Assembly (NCBI RefSeq): GCF_000934755.1
Contig: NZ_JYNP01000037.1
Span: 1-58,734, forward strand
Direction of reading: 5' to 3'
Length of the DNA: 58,734 nt
Origin: Desulfonatronovibrio magnus
Lineage (GTDB): Bacteria > Desulfobacterota > Desulfovibrionia > Desulfovibrionales > Desulfonatronovibrionaceae
The stretch's first letter is position 1. Every line of letters starts with the position of its first letter. Of this stretch, positions 46,315 to 56,647 are shown in pieces. The notes under the pieces are model-generated. The model ran no database searches. It was given only the letters and a program-made list of their open reading frames with translations, and was not told the origin of the DNA. The position numbers and the translations under genes are program-made.

Positions 46315-49300
46315 TCAGACGTTTTTTGCCTCTACCCCCCAGAGTCTGAGGATAAAGCTCTGTAACTGGTCATACAAGGTGTAAACAACTGGAATGACTA
46401 TCAGAGTCAAAGCGGTTGAAGTGAAAAGCCCGGCAACAATGGAAATGCCAAGGGGAGACCTGGCTTCACCGCCTGTACCGAATCCCAGCGCAATAGGCAT
46501 CATACCCAGAATGGTTGAAAAGGCAGTCATCAGGACAGGTCTGAATCTTTCCCGCGCAGCCTCCTGAGCAGCTTCCATGGGTTTTCTGCCCCTGGCCACA
46601 AGTACATTGGTATAGTCAATGAGCAGGATCGCATTTTTCGTAACCAACCCCATGAGCATGATCAACCCGATAAAAGCGTAAACATTAAAGTTCATTCCCA
46701 TGAGCCATAATGATCCAAAAGCACCAACCGTTGCAAGGGGCAGAGAAGTCATAATGGTCAGCGGATACACAAAAGACTCAAATTGAGCAGAAAGCACAAG
46801 ATAAATAAAAATAATGGAAAAGATAATTGTAATGGTCAGGTAATAGAATGACTCTTCAAAAACCTGCGACATACCTGCCATTTCAAACTCAGCCTGAGGT
46901 GGCAGCTCTGTTTGCAGATGCTCTTCAAGAAGATTTACTGCATCACCCATGGCCACTCCCGGTGGAATGGATGAAGAAATGGTTGCTGAGCGCATCCTGT
47001 TGAAACGATGAATTTGACTGGGCCCGACAGTCTCTTCTATGGTTACTAAGCTTTCTAAAGATATCAGGCTGCCATCATTATTTTTGACATATATACTTCT
47101 GAGGAAATCCGGGGTCATACTGCCCCTGCCCTTGGCCTCTGTAATAACATCATATCTTTCCGAGAGACGTTCAATCTTGGATATGTCCACTTCTCCCAGG
47201 ATGTAGCGTAATGTATTGGATATACCTGAAACAGATACACCCATCTCGGCCGCTCTTTGTCTGTCTATGGAAACATCGATCTGAGGCTTGTTCAGCTCAA
47301 GGTTGGTCCTGACCCCTACAAACCATTCCGGGCGGGAACGCATCCACCCCATTATTTCATTTTGCAGCTCATCCAGTTCGTACAGATCAGGGTTCTTTAA
47401 CACAACTTCAATTGGCGAGCCCCCAACTCCACCAGGTGTCAATTCCAGCACAAAAGCCCGTCCATCCGGGATTTGGGCCATGACACCCCGAAAATTCTGC
47501 ATTACCTCACTTTGATGCTTTTCCCTATCCTGTCGCGGAGTCAGGGTTACAAAAGCTATCCCTCTATTGGGCTGTCCCGGTCCGGCCGGGCCAAGTCCTA
47601 CTGCAAGAAATTGATGACTGATATTAGGGTCATCAGCAAGGGCCTTTTCAATCTTGGCTGCAAAAGCATCTGTCTCCCTGATTGTTGAGCCTTCCGGGGT
47701 TTCAAAAACAAGCATGAATCTTGATCTGTCCTCATCAGCCTGAAACTCCTGAGGGATGCTCATCAATGCGGCAATGCCCAGAAAAAAGGCAAAAATGGCC
47801 ACAGCTACCACAAGCCCCCTTCGCTTGAAGGCCCCCCTGAGGACCCATACATAAGCTCTCTCAAAATTTTTCAGGTGCCGTTCCGACATTTGGTAAAGAA
47901 AACTTTTTCGCTTCTGATATTTCAGCAGCCTTGAGCAGAGCATTGGGGTAAGAGTCAGGGCGACAAACGTTGAAGCAAATACTGTGACAGCTACGGTAAG
48001 CCCGAATTCAAAAAAGAAACGCCCTATTATTCCCCCTGTAAAGGCAACTGGAATAAACACAGCTGCAAGAGAAAGCGAGTTGGCCAGCGCAGGAAAAGCA
48101 ACTTCCGTGGTACCCACTCTCGCAGCAGGAACAGCCGAAGCACCATTTTCCATATGATAAAAACTTCTTTCCAGCACAACAATGGCATCATCTACTACAA
48201 TGCCTATAACCAGAATCAGAGCCAGCATGGTTAAAACATTGATGCTGAAGCCCATTATATTGATAAAAGCCAGGCCAATGAGAAGAGAGGTCGGAATGGC
48301 CAGAGCTACCACTATGGTTCCTCTTAAGCTGCGCAAGAATGCCAGGACAACAAAGACCACGAGAAAAGCCGCAATAAGAATCGTCGTCTGCAGGTCATTG
48401 ATGTTTTCCTTGATATAAATGGATGCGTCCATAGCCTGTCGATATTCAAGCCCGGGAGGAAATCCCGGAGCGAGCTCCTTGACCCTGGACCTGACAAGTT
48501 CGGCAAGCTCAACAGTATTGGCACCGGTCTGCTTTACAACACCCAGCCCCACAGACGGCTCGCCTGAAAATCTGGCAATCTGCCGGTCACTTTCAACACC
48601 GTCAACAGCCTGCCCAACATCAGACAGTCGAACAGGAGAACCGTCCCTGTATGCTATAATCAAATCATTAAAGGGCTCCGCTTCCGAAAATTGCCCTTTA
48701 GTTCTGATCAAGAATTCTCTCGACACTCCTTCAATACGGCCTGAGGGAATATCTACGTTTTCACTTCGTATGGTATTAACCACATCATCAATAACAAGAT
48801 CATAAGCAGCGAGGCGTTCAGTATCAATTATGATTCTAACAGCATAATTCCTGGCTCCGCCCACCATGATCTGGCCCACGCCGCGTAGAGTTTCCAACTG
48901 GGGCTTTAGTATATTATCCGCGTATTCACTGAGCCTGATCTCATCCCAGCGCTCATCTCCCACCAGAGCTATCCACATGATGGCCTGTGAATCCAGGTCA
49001 AGCTTGCGCACAATAGGTGATTCAGCATCCTGAGGGAGCATCCTTCTGGCCCGCTCCACTGCATCACGCACATCCTGAGCAGCAAGATCCTGGTTGCGCC
49101 ATAATTCAAATTCAGCCACCACCTGGCCCAGGCCGTCGCTTGCAGTTGATGTAATGTCCTTGAGACCTTCAATGGCATTGATCTCAGCTTCAAGGGGGTC
49201 GATGATTTCCTGTTCGATGATTTCCGGGGCTGCACCGGGCAATACAACAGTCACACTGATCACAGGAAATTCAACATCAGGATTTTCCTGAACAGGCATT

Positions 49301-49398
49301 TGTAAATAGCCATATGCTCCAAAAATTGCGAAAACCATGAAGATGACAATGGTCATCACCGGCCTGCGAATACAAAAATTCCAGATCACCTGTATCAA
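46315..49398 (-). CDS. RND efflux pump permease (HAE1/AcrB-like)
   Basis: This 1027-residue inner-membrane proton antiporter has the RND architecture: an N-terminal helix (VMTIVIFMVFAIFGAYGYL), a large periplasmic loop, a helix block with the proton-relay Asp pair in GIVVDDAIVV, a second periplasmic loop, and a second block ending with FTSTALTLIVIPVVYTLYDQ. Length is typical. It would export hydrophobic compounds, organic acids or drugs with the adaptor encoded just upstream (four-base overlap) and an outer-membrane channel not seen in this window. The PG0541-type gene follows. Substrate cannot be assigned. Confidence 0.93.
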   Translation of the reverse strand: MIQVIWNFCIRRPVMTIVIFMVFAIFGAYGYLQMPVQENPDVEFPVISVTVVLPGAAPEIIEQEIIDPLEAEINAIEGLKDITSTASDGLGQVVAEFELWRNQDLAAQDVRDAVERARRMLPQDAESPIVRKLDLDSQAIMWIALVGDERWDEIRLSEYADNILKPQLETLRGVGQIMVGGARNYAVRIIIDTERLAAYDLVIDDVVNTIRSENVDIPSGRIEGVSREFLIRTKGQFSEAEPFNDLIIAYRDGSPVRLSDVGQAVDGVESDRQIARFSGEPSVGLGVVKQTGANTVELAELVRSRVKELAPGFPPGLEYRQAMDASIYIKENINDLQTTILIAAFLVVFVVLAFLRSLRGTIVVALAIPTSLLIGLAFINIMGFSINVLTMLALILVIGIVVDDAIVVLERSFYHMENGASAVPAARVGTTEVAFPALANSLSLAAVFIPVAFTGGIIGRFFFEFGLTVAVTVFASTFVALTLTPMLCSRLLKYQKRKSFLYQMSERHLKNFERAYVWVLRGAFKRRGLVVAVAIFAFFLGIAALMSIPQEFQADEDRSRFMLVFETPEGSTIRETDAFAAKIEKALADDPNISHQFLAVGLGPAGPGQPNRGIAFVTLTPRQDREKHQSEVMQNFRGVMAQIPDGRAFVLELTPGGVGGSPIEVVLKNPDLYELDELQNEIMGWMRSRPEWFVGVRTNLELNKPQIDVSIDRQRAAEMGVSVSGISNTLRYILGEVDISKIERLSERYDVITEAKGRGSMTPDFLRSIYVKNNDGSLISLESLVTIEETVGPSQIHRFNRMRSATISSSIPPGVAMGDAVNLLEEHLQTELPPQAEFEMAGMSQVFEESFYYLTITIIFSIIFIYLVLSAQFESFVYPLTIMTSLPLATVGAFGSLWLMGMNFNVYAFIGLIMLMGLVTKNAILLIDYTNVLVARGRKPMEAAQEAARERFRPVLMTAFSTILGMMPIALGFGTGGEARSPLGISIVAGLFTSTALTLIVIPVVYTLYDQLQSFILRLWGVEAKNV

Positions 49399-50645
49399 CC
49401 TCCGTCAACAGCTTGATCGGTCACAATGTGATCACTGCCGGACGAGCCGGGAGCAGTGGGTTCATCAAGCTCTGCCCAGTCACTTCCCAATTGCTTCACA
49501 ATGTTGACTGCAGCGCCGTCATTGAGATTCATATGCCCGGCCACCACAACCTCTTCTCCAACCTCAAGGCCTTTGACAATTTCTACCAGACCCGGCCTGC
49601 GCATCCCGATTTCAATATTTCTGCTTTCAACAACCTCCTGATCATTTACCACCACAAAAACCAGATAACCCTCTCTTGTAGCCACAAGAGATCTTTCCGG
49701 AATTATCCTGGTATCATGTCTGTATCCCAGTATAAGCTGGGCCGAAGCGAAAGAGCCGGGCCTCAACATATTTTCAAGGTTGGGTATGGATGCCTTGATC
49801 TCAAAACTACGGGTTGATTCGTCAACTGTGGGGCTTATAAAAGTAACATGGCCGGAAAACTTCTGATCCGGATGAGCTGAGACCTGGACATGAATCTTCT
49901 GACCAGCAGCTACTCTCGGTATATAAAGTTCTGGAATCATAACTGAAATTTCTAAGGGACAGGTCTGGTACATGGAAGCCAGTACCTGCCCGGAGGAAAC
50001 ATATGCTCCAGTATCAACCAGACGCCTGGAAATATAACCTGAAAAAGGTGACCTGATCACAGTATCAGAAAGGTCTTCTCTTGCCAGAGCCACCTGAGCC
50101 GACAAGCGCCTGACTTCAGCGGTCACTGATTCCAGGTCTGTCTTCACACTGTCAAATTTATCTTCAGCAATTAAATTTTCTTCAAAAAGACTGGCAAAAC
50201 GTTCATAGTTGCGCCGCAGATTCTCTTTCCTGGCCTTTGCTTCTTCAAGGGCCGCCTCATTGGAGGTCAAGCGCTGCACCTGCCTTTGCTCCTCTATAGA
50301 AAAAAGTATCTGATCCTGCTCTACGAAGCTGCCCTCCTGAAAGTGTATCGAACCTATCCTGCCTCCAGTTTCCGGTTTAATCTCAACTCTTTGAGCAGGC
50401 CTCAATGTGCCGATGCCGCGAACAGTTTCACTCAGTGTAACCTCAATAACATTTGCAGTTTCCACAGCAGCAGGAGGGCGTTGAGGTGCTTGCACCTCTT
50501 CTTCCTCCTGCCCCATGGTCTGCATGAAAAAATATCCGGCCACACTTAAAATTATAATAAAAAAGGTCCACGGACCAAAAAGCTTGAGCATCACCTTCCG
50601 GGTGGTGCTCCTTTCATCGGACCTGTATTGAGTTTCTGTACTCAT
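49395..50645 (-). CDS. RND periplasmic adaptor (membrane fusion protein)
   Basis: This 416-residue protein is anchored by one helix (LFGPWTFFIIILSVAGYFFM, about 22-41). The rest has the membrane-fusion-protein layout: biotinyl-lipoyl half (GIGTLRPAQRVEIKPETGGRI), a coiled coil from about 120 to 190, the second lipoyl half (DTVIRSPFSGYISRRLVDTG), a beta barrel, and a C-terminal region. It links the pump with an outer-membrane channel. Its stop overlaps the pump start by four bases (ATGA). The first gene of the efflux operon, with 51 bases to the divergent-looking but co-oriented SLOG gene end. Confidence 0.92.
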   Translation of the reverse strand: MSTETQYRSDERSTTRKVMLKLFGPWTFFIIILSVAGYFFMQTMGQEEEEVQAPQRPPAAVETANVIEVTLSETVRGIGTLRPAQRVEIKPETGGRIGSIHFQEGSFVEQDQILFSIEEQRQVQRLTSNEAALEEAKARKENLRRNYERFASLFEENLIAEDKFDSVKTDLESVTAEVRRLSAQVALAREDLSDTVIRSPFSGYISRRLVDTGAYVSSGQVLASMYQTCPLEISVMIPELYIPRVAAGQKIHVQVSAHPDQKFSGHVTFISPTVDESTRSFEIKASIPNLENMLRPGSFASAQLILGYRHDTRIIPERSLVATREGYLVFVVVNDQEVVESRNIEIGMRRPGLVEIVKGLEVGEEVVVAGHMNLNDGAAVNIVKQLGSDWAELDEPTAPGSSGSDHIVTDQAVDGG

Positions 50646-50699
50646 AACATTTATTCTCCAGCACGAGTTGACCCTTCCCCCTGTCTTACCAACAGCGGC

Positions 50700-51248
50700 T
50701 TAAGCAAATGATCTTTTAAACAACTCTTTGAGCGCCTCTTTGCCGTTGGACTCAAGAAATCTGGTGCCTGTACCTGTAAAATGATTTTTAGAAATAACCG
50801 GCTCCTTTATTTCAGCCCATTCTCCTTCATTCCATCTGAACCAGTTTTCTTTGACCTGATCAAAGACATATAAAGGTTTGTTACAGATTTTGGCGTACTC
50901 AGCACCCCACCCGGTTCCTCCTTTGACAGTTTTGTCATCCTGGATCTGACCTACAACAAATATTTCCATACCGCTGGAAACCTGCCAGCATATTGTCTGC
51001 AGCACCTTGCGGAATATTGGAGCCCGAGAATAAGTTCTGCTCATGAGACCGGAAACATATGTAATGCTCACGTCTTTTCTGGCAAGTTCCTCGCTGGTCA
51101 GATATCTGACTCCTCTGGTTCTTTCGATGGTGTGGCCTTCAAAGCTATAGTTAACCTCGTCAAAACCATGTTTTTCCGCCAGTTCGCAAAAACAGGCTTC
51201 AGCACCCTTTGCCCCGCCACTATAAAGTATAAATTCGTTGGACCTCAT
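50700..51248 (-). CDS. SLOG-fold (YpsA-like) protein
   Basis: This 182-residue soluble protein opens with FILYSGGAKGAEACF, the Rossmann-type glycine motif of SLOG proteins (YpsA, DprA and related), which bind nucleotide-like ligands. Another conserved-looking stretch is KGGTGWGAEYAKICNKPLYV, again typical of the fold, where the second Gly-rich turn faces the ligand. No effector domain is fused. SLOG proteins act as sensors or hydrolases of nucleotide signals, sometimes with defense or stress functions; which applies here is unknown. AGGAGG precedes the ATG. It is upstream of and co-oriented with the efflux operon. Confidence 0.75.
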   Translation of the reverse strand: MRSNEFILYSGGAKGAEACFCELAEKHGFDEVNYSFEGHTIERTRGVRYLTSEELARKDVSITYVSGLMSRTYSRAPIFRKVLQTICWQVSSGMEIFVVGQIQDDKTVKGGTGWGAEYAKICNKPLYVFDQVKENWFRWNEGEWAEIKEPVISKNHFTGTGTRFLESNGKEALKELFKRSFA

Positions 51249-51357
51249 TATTTCCTCCTTTTGAAAGTGTATCAGCTCAGCGCTTTTGTCGTGTCAAGTT
51301 TAACTCCAAACACAAAGCATTATCTATGCAAATAGTTGAACTGATGTGGTTATTATT

Positions 51358-51430
51358 AGACTTACCGCTTCAATCCTGCAGCAGAAAACAAAAAAAATGA
51401 ACAGCAAAGTCAAAGAGCAATGCTTAACAG
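51358..51430 (+). repeat. Family A fragment
   Basis: GACTTACCGCTTCAATCCTG then AAAGAGCAATG: the first part of family A only, diverged. Confidence 0.5.
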
Positions 51431-51547
51431 ATTTCACTGGTTCATGCAAAGCGCTCTTGCTTAAGACAAAAAACTACATTAAAAAGAATTAGCTGTCACA
51501 GACTTTTTCACTCTAAAAATACTTGTCCAGGTAAAAATTTGCCCCTG

Positions 51548-51660
51548 TGTACGAGAGAGGGTGCAGGCACTTTTGCCGATCTCAAACCGTAAAACAGGCA
51601 GACTATTTGGCGGCAAAAGAGCAAGTCCCCTTCCAGCATAAAAAAGCGTCGCTATGGTGA
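51548..51660 (+). repeat. Hairpin repeat family E, copy 3
   Basis: GCAGGCACTTTTGCCG then CGGCAAAAGAGCAAGTCCCC, matching copy 2 at 18189-18260. A further fragment (ACTACAGCGATATTT) is at 51762. No gene is seen between 51249 and 52068. Confidence 0.6.
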
Positions 51661-51881
51661 TATCTTGCTCCAAGTAATTATTAAGAACTTATTCTTTGAA
51701 TGGGCTGATAAATTATCCCTCAATCCGGGTCAACACAATTAATTTTATAATCTCTGTAATACTACAGCGATATTTAAAAAATTTGGCATTTTGTAAATAT
51801 ATGTTTCAGTGTACTATTAATGATGCTCATACTGTAACCTGGAAGCCAGTGGCGTTAATTTTCACTCAGTAATTCAGATAC

Positions 51882-52051
51882 TAATGCGGGCTGTGCCCAC
51901 AACTCAATTTAAACACGAATCGTTAAGTTGGGGTGATAACCGTACTTTTCAGACTGAAGGCTGAAGAATAAGGTTCCTGGGCATTATTGCTCTTTCAAGG
52001 TTAAAAAAACTTTCTTGTTATTTTCTACAGGATTGAAACGGTAAGTTACTA
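51882..52051 (-). repeat. Interspersed repeat family A, copy 5
   Basis: Full copy with about 2 heptamer units, ending 17 bases before the gspC start codon. In this place it sits at a 5' end instead of a 3' end. Confidence 0.85.
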
Positions 52052-52068
52052 ACCATTAAACAGACTTT

Positions 52069-52866
52069 ATGATAGCAAGACTGATATCCTTATGGCCTCT
52101 TTTCCTCGGACTTGGCATAGCCTATCTCATATCAGGCTACGTACAGTTCAGGTCAGTGAGTCCAGTAATTCCAGGTTTGCAGGAGCAAAGTGCGCCCCTG
52201 CAGGATTCAGAACCATCCATGGAAGGCGTCATTCTTTCCACCAACCTTCTTCGTCTTGAGATACCCGACGTATCACCCAGACCACTTAAGGTGCAATCGG
52301 AATCAGACCCTTCAGACTGGCGACTGGCAGGAGTATTTTACGGAGATGAAAAACTCGCTCTCGTTAATGTTCAGCAGCAGCCTCATCTCATTGCGCTTGG
52401 TGAATCCCTTGACGGATGGCGTCTTGTGGCCGTAAACTTCCACTCAAGCACATGGCAGTCCGGCAGTGAAACCAGGACCCTGGCCCTATGGCAACAAATT
52501 GAAAAGCAAGGCCAGAGAACTGCCAACAGCCAAAGCCAGGCTTCATCTAACCGGATAACCATGACCAGACAGGATGTAGCGCCCATAGTAAATGACCCCA
52601 ACTCTCTTCTGCAAATGGCCAGATTCAGTCCTTATTCCCATCAGGGACAAACAAAAGGTTTTGAGATCAGCAATATTCGTCCTGGATCCATTCTGCAGAA
52701 AATTGGTCTGCGCGGAGGTGATGTGCTGCTTAGAATTGATGGTAGACAGATCAGTGGGCCAACAGAACTTTTAAGAGCATACTCCTCCCTGAGCCAAAGT
52801 TCTCTGGTCACCATGGACATTTTGCGCCGGGGCGACAACATGAGCATTGTCATCGAAATCAACTAA
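52069..52866 (+). CDS. gspC: Type II secretion protein GspC
   Basis: This 265-residue inner-membrane protein has a single helix (LFLGLGIAYLISGY, about 10-25), a periplasmic homology region (about 75-130; DWRLAGVFYGDEKLALVNVQ) and a C-terminal PDZ domain (about 195-262; GFEISNIRPGSILQKIGLRGGDVLLRIDGRQI is its core, with a break here). GspC links the inner-membrane platform to the secretin GspD. Family A repeat copy 5 ends just before the start. GspD follows after 158 bases. Length and domain order are normal for the family. Confidence 0.9.
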   Translation: MIARLISLWPLFLGLGIAYLISGYVQFRSVSPVIPGLQEQSAPLQDSEPSMEGVILSTNLLRLEIPDVSPRPLKVQSESDPSDWRLAGVFYGDEKLALVNVQQQPHLIALGESLDGWRLVAVNFHSSTWQSGSETRTLALWQQIEKQGQRTANSQSQASSNRITMTRQDVAPIVNDPNSLLQMARFSPYSHQGQTKGFEISNIRPGSILQKIGLRGGDVLLRIDGRQISGPTELLRAYSSLSQSSLVTMDILRRGDNMSIVIEIN

Positions 52867-53024
52867 TGCGGCTGAGCCTGCAACCGGGAGCATCAGGCGT
52901 TTCAGAAAAGTCAATTGGGGACAGTCCTGAAGCCGGTACAGCCCTCGTGCCAAACCGTCACAACAGGGTTTTAACCCCAATATTAAGTATGACATGAAAC
53001 TTCCGACACATAAAATGGTAAAAA

Positions 53025-55088
53025 ATGCGTAAGAAAAAACCAGTTCTGTTTTCTTCCAGCCAGAAACATACAATATTGTCCCTGTTTTCACTCCGGGCGC
53101 TGTCACAAGCCATTCTAATACTGCTATTATGGTTTGCGTTGGCAACACTGCCCTTTGAACCTTTGACTGTTTTTTCTGCAGATGCACATGCCCGGGATGA
53201 AGCTCTGGAAAACAGAGAGATGACCGCCAACCTTGACGGTATGGCTCTTAAAGAATTCATCCTCTTTATCAGTAGATTCACAGGCAGCAACATTGTTTTC
53301 AGGGAAGACCATATACCGGCAGCCACCATCACCATGCACACCAGCGAGCCCATGAGTGAGCCGGAACTGCTTGCTGTGTTTGAAAGCATTTTAGCTGGGA
53401 ACAATCTTGAACTTATTTCCCGGGACGAAATTTTATATATCTTGCCGGGCCCCATTGTGCAGGGTGTAACAGATCCCTTCTTATACCCACACGGTCCGGG
53501 AGAAAATCAAGAGCTTATAACCACAATCATCCAGCTGAGCAAGAATACTCCTGTCAGTCAGGCAGCCGAACTTTTGAAGCCTTTTATTTCCAGGTACGGT
53601 CTTATTCAAGAGGTTCCGCCGGCAAGAGCAGTGCTTGTACGCGACACCAGACAGAACATTAACAAAATCTCTGATATTGCTGCAACTCTGCAAAGTCTGG
53701 GAACTGACTGGACAGCTGAGCTCATTCACCTTGATCAGGCAGACGCTGTCAACGCTGCATCTAAAATTGTAGAACTGTATCAAGGCCTTTTAGAGCGAGG
53801 CCGCATGGGAGAAGCCCCTGTTGTCCTGCCTGTAGAGTGGTCCAATTCTCTTATGGTTGCTGGAGACCGGGACCAGATCAGTACTGTCCAGGGTTTGATT
53901 GACAGTTTAGATAGCATATCAGAGCGATCTACAGGCCTTATCATCTATCCTTTAAAAAATGCCAGAGCTGAAACTGCCTCTGAAGTGCTGCGAGAGCTTT
54001 TAAGTACTCCGGACGCCACTCGTGACAGGGACCAGGGTCGTCTTAGCACCAGAATGTTTGTTGTATCCCCTGACAAGGAAACAAATTCTCTGCTGGTGCT
54101 GGCAGATCCAAGCATGGTCTCCAAGGTTGATCGCATCGTGGAACATATTGACCGTCCCCTTTCACAAGTATTTGTGGAGGCCCTAATAGTAGAAACAACT
54201 CTGGAGCACAGTCAGGATTTCGGGGTGGAATGGCTTGCAGGTGGCGGAGGGGCTGACGGCATAGTCACAGGAGGCTTTGTCGCTCCTGATTCACGTCTGG
54301 GACCTTTGTTGTCCAGGCCGGCTCCTCCTGTGGCACCTGGCGGATTTTCCGTAGGAGCTCTTGGCAACACAATAACCTATGCAGGTAAACAATTTTCCAC
54401 TCTCGGAGCCCTGGTCAACTTCCTCAAAACAGCAACTGACTTCAACATCCTGTCAACTCCTCAGATCATGACTCTTGACAACTCCGAGGCAGAAATTTTT
54501 ATTGGTGAAAACAGGCCTTACCTCGTAAGCGAAAGAGTAGACCAGAACAACAATGTCATTCAGAGTTTTGACTATCGCGATGTAGGTATCAGACTGCTGG
54601 TCACCCCCATTATTAATACTGAATCCGGGGTCATTCGCCTTGATGTGCAACAGGAGGTCAAGAACGTCATTGACGCCACAGACAATCTGGCCCCCATCAC
54701 CATGAACCGCAATACCAGAACCAATGTTCAGCTGCCCAGCGGTTCCACCATGGTCATTTCAGGTCTGATTGAAAATGCCTTTTCACAGACACGCAGAGCA
54801 GTACCCGGCATTTCCAAAGCACCCGGCATAGGCTGGCTGTTCAGAAGGGAAAGGATTGTTGCTCCCAAATCAACTCTCATGGTTTTTTTAAGCGCGCGCA
54901 TAATTGAAACCCTGGAGCAGGCTGATGAACTCACCTCACAACGCATGGATGAGGTCCGTCAGGCAAGACAGAGACATGAAGAAATTCTGGAAAGAGAGTT
55001 CTGGGGAAGATCTGAAAAGCAAAGACAATCCTATGAAATTGATATGAATATGTATCTGCCAGAGCCTCTTATTGACCGTAATGAATGA
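53025..55088 (+). CDS. gspD: Type II secretion secretin GspD
   Basis: This 687-residue outer-membrane secretin subunit begins with a signal-like segment (ILILLLWFALATLPF, about 27-41). The N0 domain is near 65-135 (FILFISRFTGSNIVFREDH), N1-N3 repeats span about 155-390, and the secretin domain about 395-630 has VFVEALIVETTLEHSQDFGV, LVTPIINTESGVIRLDVQQE and TNVQLPSGSTMVISGLI. No pilotin gene is seen. Its end overlaps the gspE start by 8 bases, so the two are coupled. Confidence 0.92.
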   Translation: MRKKKPVLFSSSQKHTILSLFSLRALSQAILILLLWFALATLPFEPLTVFSADAHARDEALENREMTANLDGMALKEFILFISRFTGSNIVFREDHIPAATITMHTSEPMSEPELLAVFESILAGNNLELISRDEILYILPGPIVQGVTDPFLYPHGPGENQELITTIIQLSKNTPVSQAAELLKPFISRYGLIQEVPPARAVLVRDTRQNINKISDIAATLQSLGTDWTAELIHLDQADAVNAASKIVELYQGLLERGRMGEAPVVLPVEWSNSLMVAGDRDQISTVQGLIDSLDSISERSTGLIIYPLKNARAETASEVLRELLSTPDATRDRDQGRLSTRMFVVSPDKETNSLLVLADPSMVSKVDRIVEHIDRPLSQVFVEALIVETTLEHSQDFGVEWLAGGGGADGIVTGGFVAPDSRLGPLLSRPAPPVAPGGFSVGALGNTITYAGKQFSTLGALVNFLKTATDFNILSTPQIMTLDNSEAEIFIGENRPYLVSERVDQNNNVIQSFDYRDVGIRLLVTPIINTESGVIRLDVQQEVKNVIDATDNLAPITMNRNTRTNVQLPSGSTMVISGLIENAFSQTRRAVPGISKAPGIGWLFRRERIVAPKSTLMVFLSARIIETLEQADELTSQRMDEVRQARQRHEEILEREFWGRSEKQRQSYEIDMNMYLPEPLIDRNE

Positions 55089-56568
55089 TTTCAATCTTAA
55101 TTCACTCCCTGAAAAAGTCGTAAATGCCTACCTGGCATTTCCTCAGCGTAACCACTTTCTTCCGGTCAGTCTTGAAAACGGAGTGCTTAATGTCATGCTT
55201 CTAACGCCTGAAGCCATTATCCAGGCGGACCATCTCGTCTGGAAACTCGGTTTAAACATACGTACAAGTATAGCTGACGAAGAAGTATTCTATCCTGCCC
55301 TTGAACAGGCCTTGTCTTTATGGGAAGAGGAAAGCGACTCCCATTCCCACGAAGACGATCAGAATATAGATTCTCAGGGAGCAGACAGAGATCTGCTTGG
55401 CTGGTCTTACGAAGACGCACCCATTGTCCGTCTGGTAAACAAATCCCTGCACCAGGCCATAAGCCAGGGAGTCAGCGATATACATTTTGAAAACCATGAC
55501 AGACACTTTGCCATTCGCTTCCGCATGGATGGAGAGCTGCATACAGTGCGCAAACTTGATACGAGGGTGCAGCCAACAGTTCTGGCCCGCATCAAGGTCA
55601 TGGGCAAAATGGATGTTGCAGAGACGAGAGCTCCTCAGGACGGCAGGTTTGATGTTCTAGTGGGAAATAAAAGAATTGATCTGCGGGTTTCCACCATGCC
55701 CACTCTCAACGGTGAAAAGGCAGTACTGCGTGTCCTGGATCGGACCAAAAATATCCTTTCCCTTTCCCAGTTGGGCTTGCAGAGCACTGATGTCGAGAGT
55801 TTACGCTCCATCATGTCTTCTCCTTTTGGCATTATCCTTGTTACAGGACCCACTGGAAGCGGCAAGACTACAACCCTGTATGCCGCACTTTCTGAAGTTA
55901 TTAATGACAAAATAAATATTATGACCGTGGAAGATCCTGTGGAATACCATCTAACAGGTGTTAACCAGGTCCAGGTCAACCGGGCTGCCGGAGTAAGCTT
56001 TGCCAAAGCTGTCAGAGGTTTTTTGCGTCAGGACCCGGACATCATTCTTGTAGGAGAAATTCGGGACCATGAAACTGCATCCACTGCTGTGCAGGCTTCT
56101 CTAACCGGGCATCTTGTCCTGACTACCCTGCACACCAATGATGCGCCAACAGCCATAACCAGGCTGCTGGAAATGGGCATTGAACCTTTTTTACTGGCAT
56201 CTTCCATGATTATGGCCGTGGGCCAGCGCCTTGTCAGGCTGAACTGCCTTCACTGCTCTGTTGAAACCAGCATCAGCACTGCAACAAGGTCCATCTTAGA
56301 GCGGCAGAACATACACATGGCAACCCAGGTTGTGGGTCAGGGATGTGCCAGGTGCCGCCAGACAGGATTTCAGGGACGACAGGGAGTTTTTGAAATCATG
56401 CCGGTCACCGAAAATCTGCGCGGCATGATGATAAAAAAGTGCACTGTGGAAGAAATACGCGCCGAAATTCGTTCTTCCGGACATGCAGGTATGCTGGAGC
56501 ATGGTCTTCAGGTAGTCTCCCAGGGCAAAACAACCATAGAAGAGGTACTGCGGGTAACAAGGTTTTAG
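55081..56568 (+). CDS. gspE: Type II secretion ATPase GspE
   Basis: About 495 residues. This cytoplasmic ATPase drives pseudopilus assembly. It has the N-terminal N1E-like region, Walker A GPTGSGKTTTLY, the Asp box (TVEDPVEYHL), Walker B (DIILVGEIRDHETA) and the His box (HLVLTTLHTNDA). A zinc-binding Cys set is present (CLHC and CARC), as in GspE rather than in pilus retraction ATPases. The ATG at 55081 overlaps gspD; a TTG at 55072 is possible but less likely. gspF follows after 79 bases. Confidence 0.93.
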   Translation: MNDFNLNSLPEKVVNAYLAFPQRNHFLPVSLENGVLNVMLLTPEAIIQADHLVWKLGLNIRTSIADEEVFYPALEQALSLWEEESDSHSHEDDQNIDSQGADRDLLGWSYEDAPIVRLVNKSLHQAISQGVSDIHFENHDRHFAIRFRMDGELHTVRKLDTRVQPTVLARIKVMGKMDVAETRAPQDGRFDVLVGNKRIDLRVSTMPTLNGEKAVLRVLDRTKNILSLSQLGLQSTDVESLRSIMSSPFGIILVTGPTGSGKTTTLYAALSEVINDKINIMTVEDPVEYHLTGVNQVQVNRAAGVSFAKAVRGFLRQDPDIILVGEIRDHETASTAVQASLTGHLVLTTLHTNDAPTAITRLLEMGIEPFLLASSMIMAVGQRLVRLNCLHCSVETSISTATRSILERQNIHMATQVVGQGCARCRQTGFQGRQGVFEIMPVTENLRGMMIKKCTVEEIRAEIRSSGHAGMLEHGLQVVSQGKTTIEEVLRVTRF

Positions 56569-56647
56569 TCCGGGTCACTACGCTTTTTCCAAAAAACCAG
56601 ATTCATAACCTGCCAGAACTTATCGCAACACAGACAAATTCACTGAT

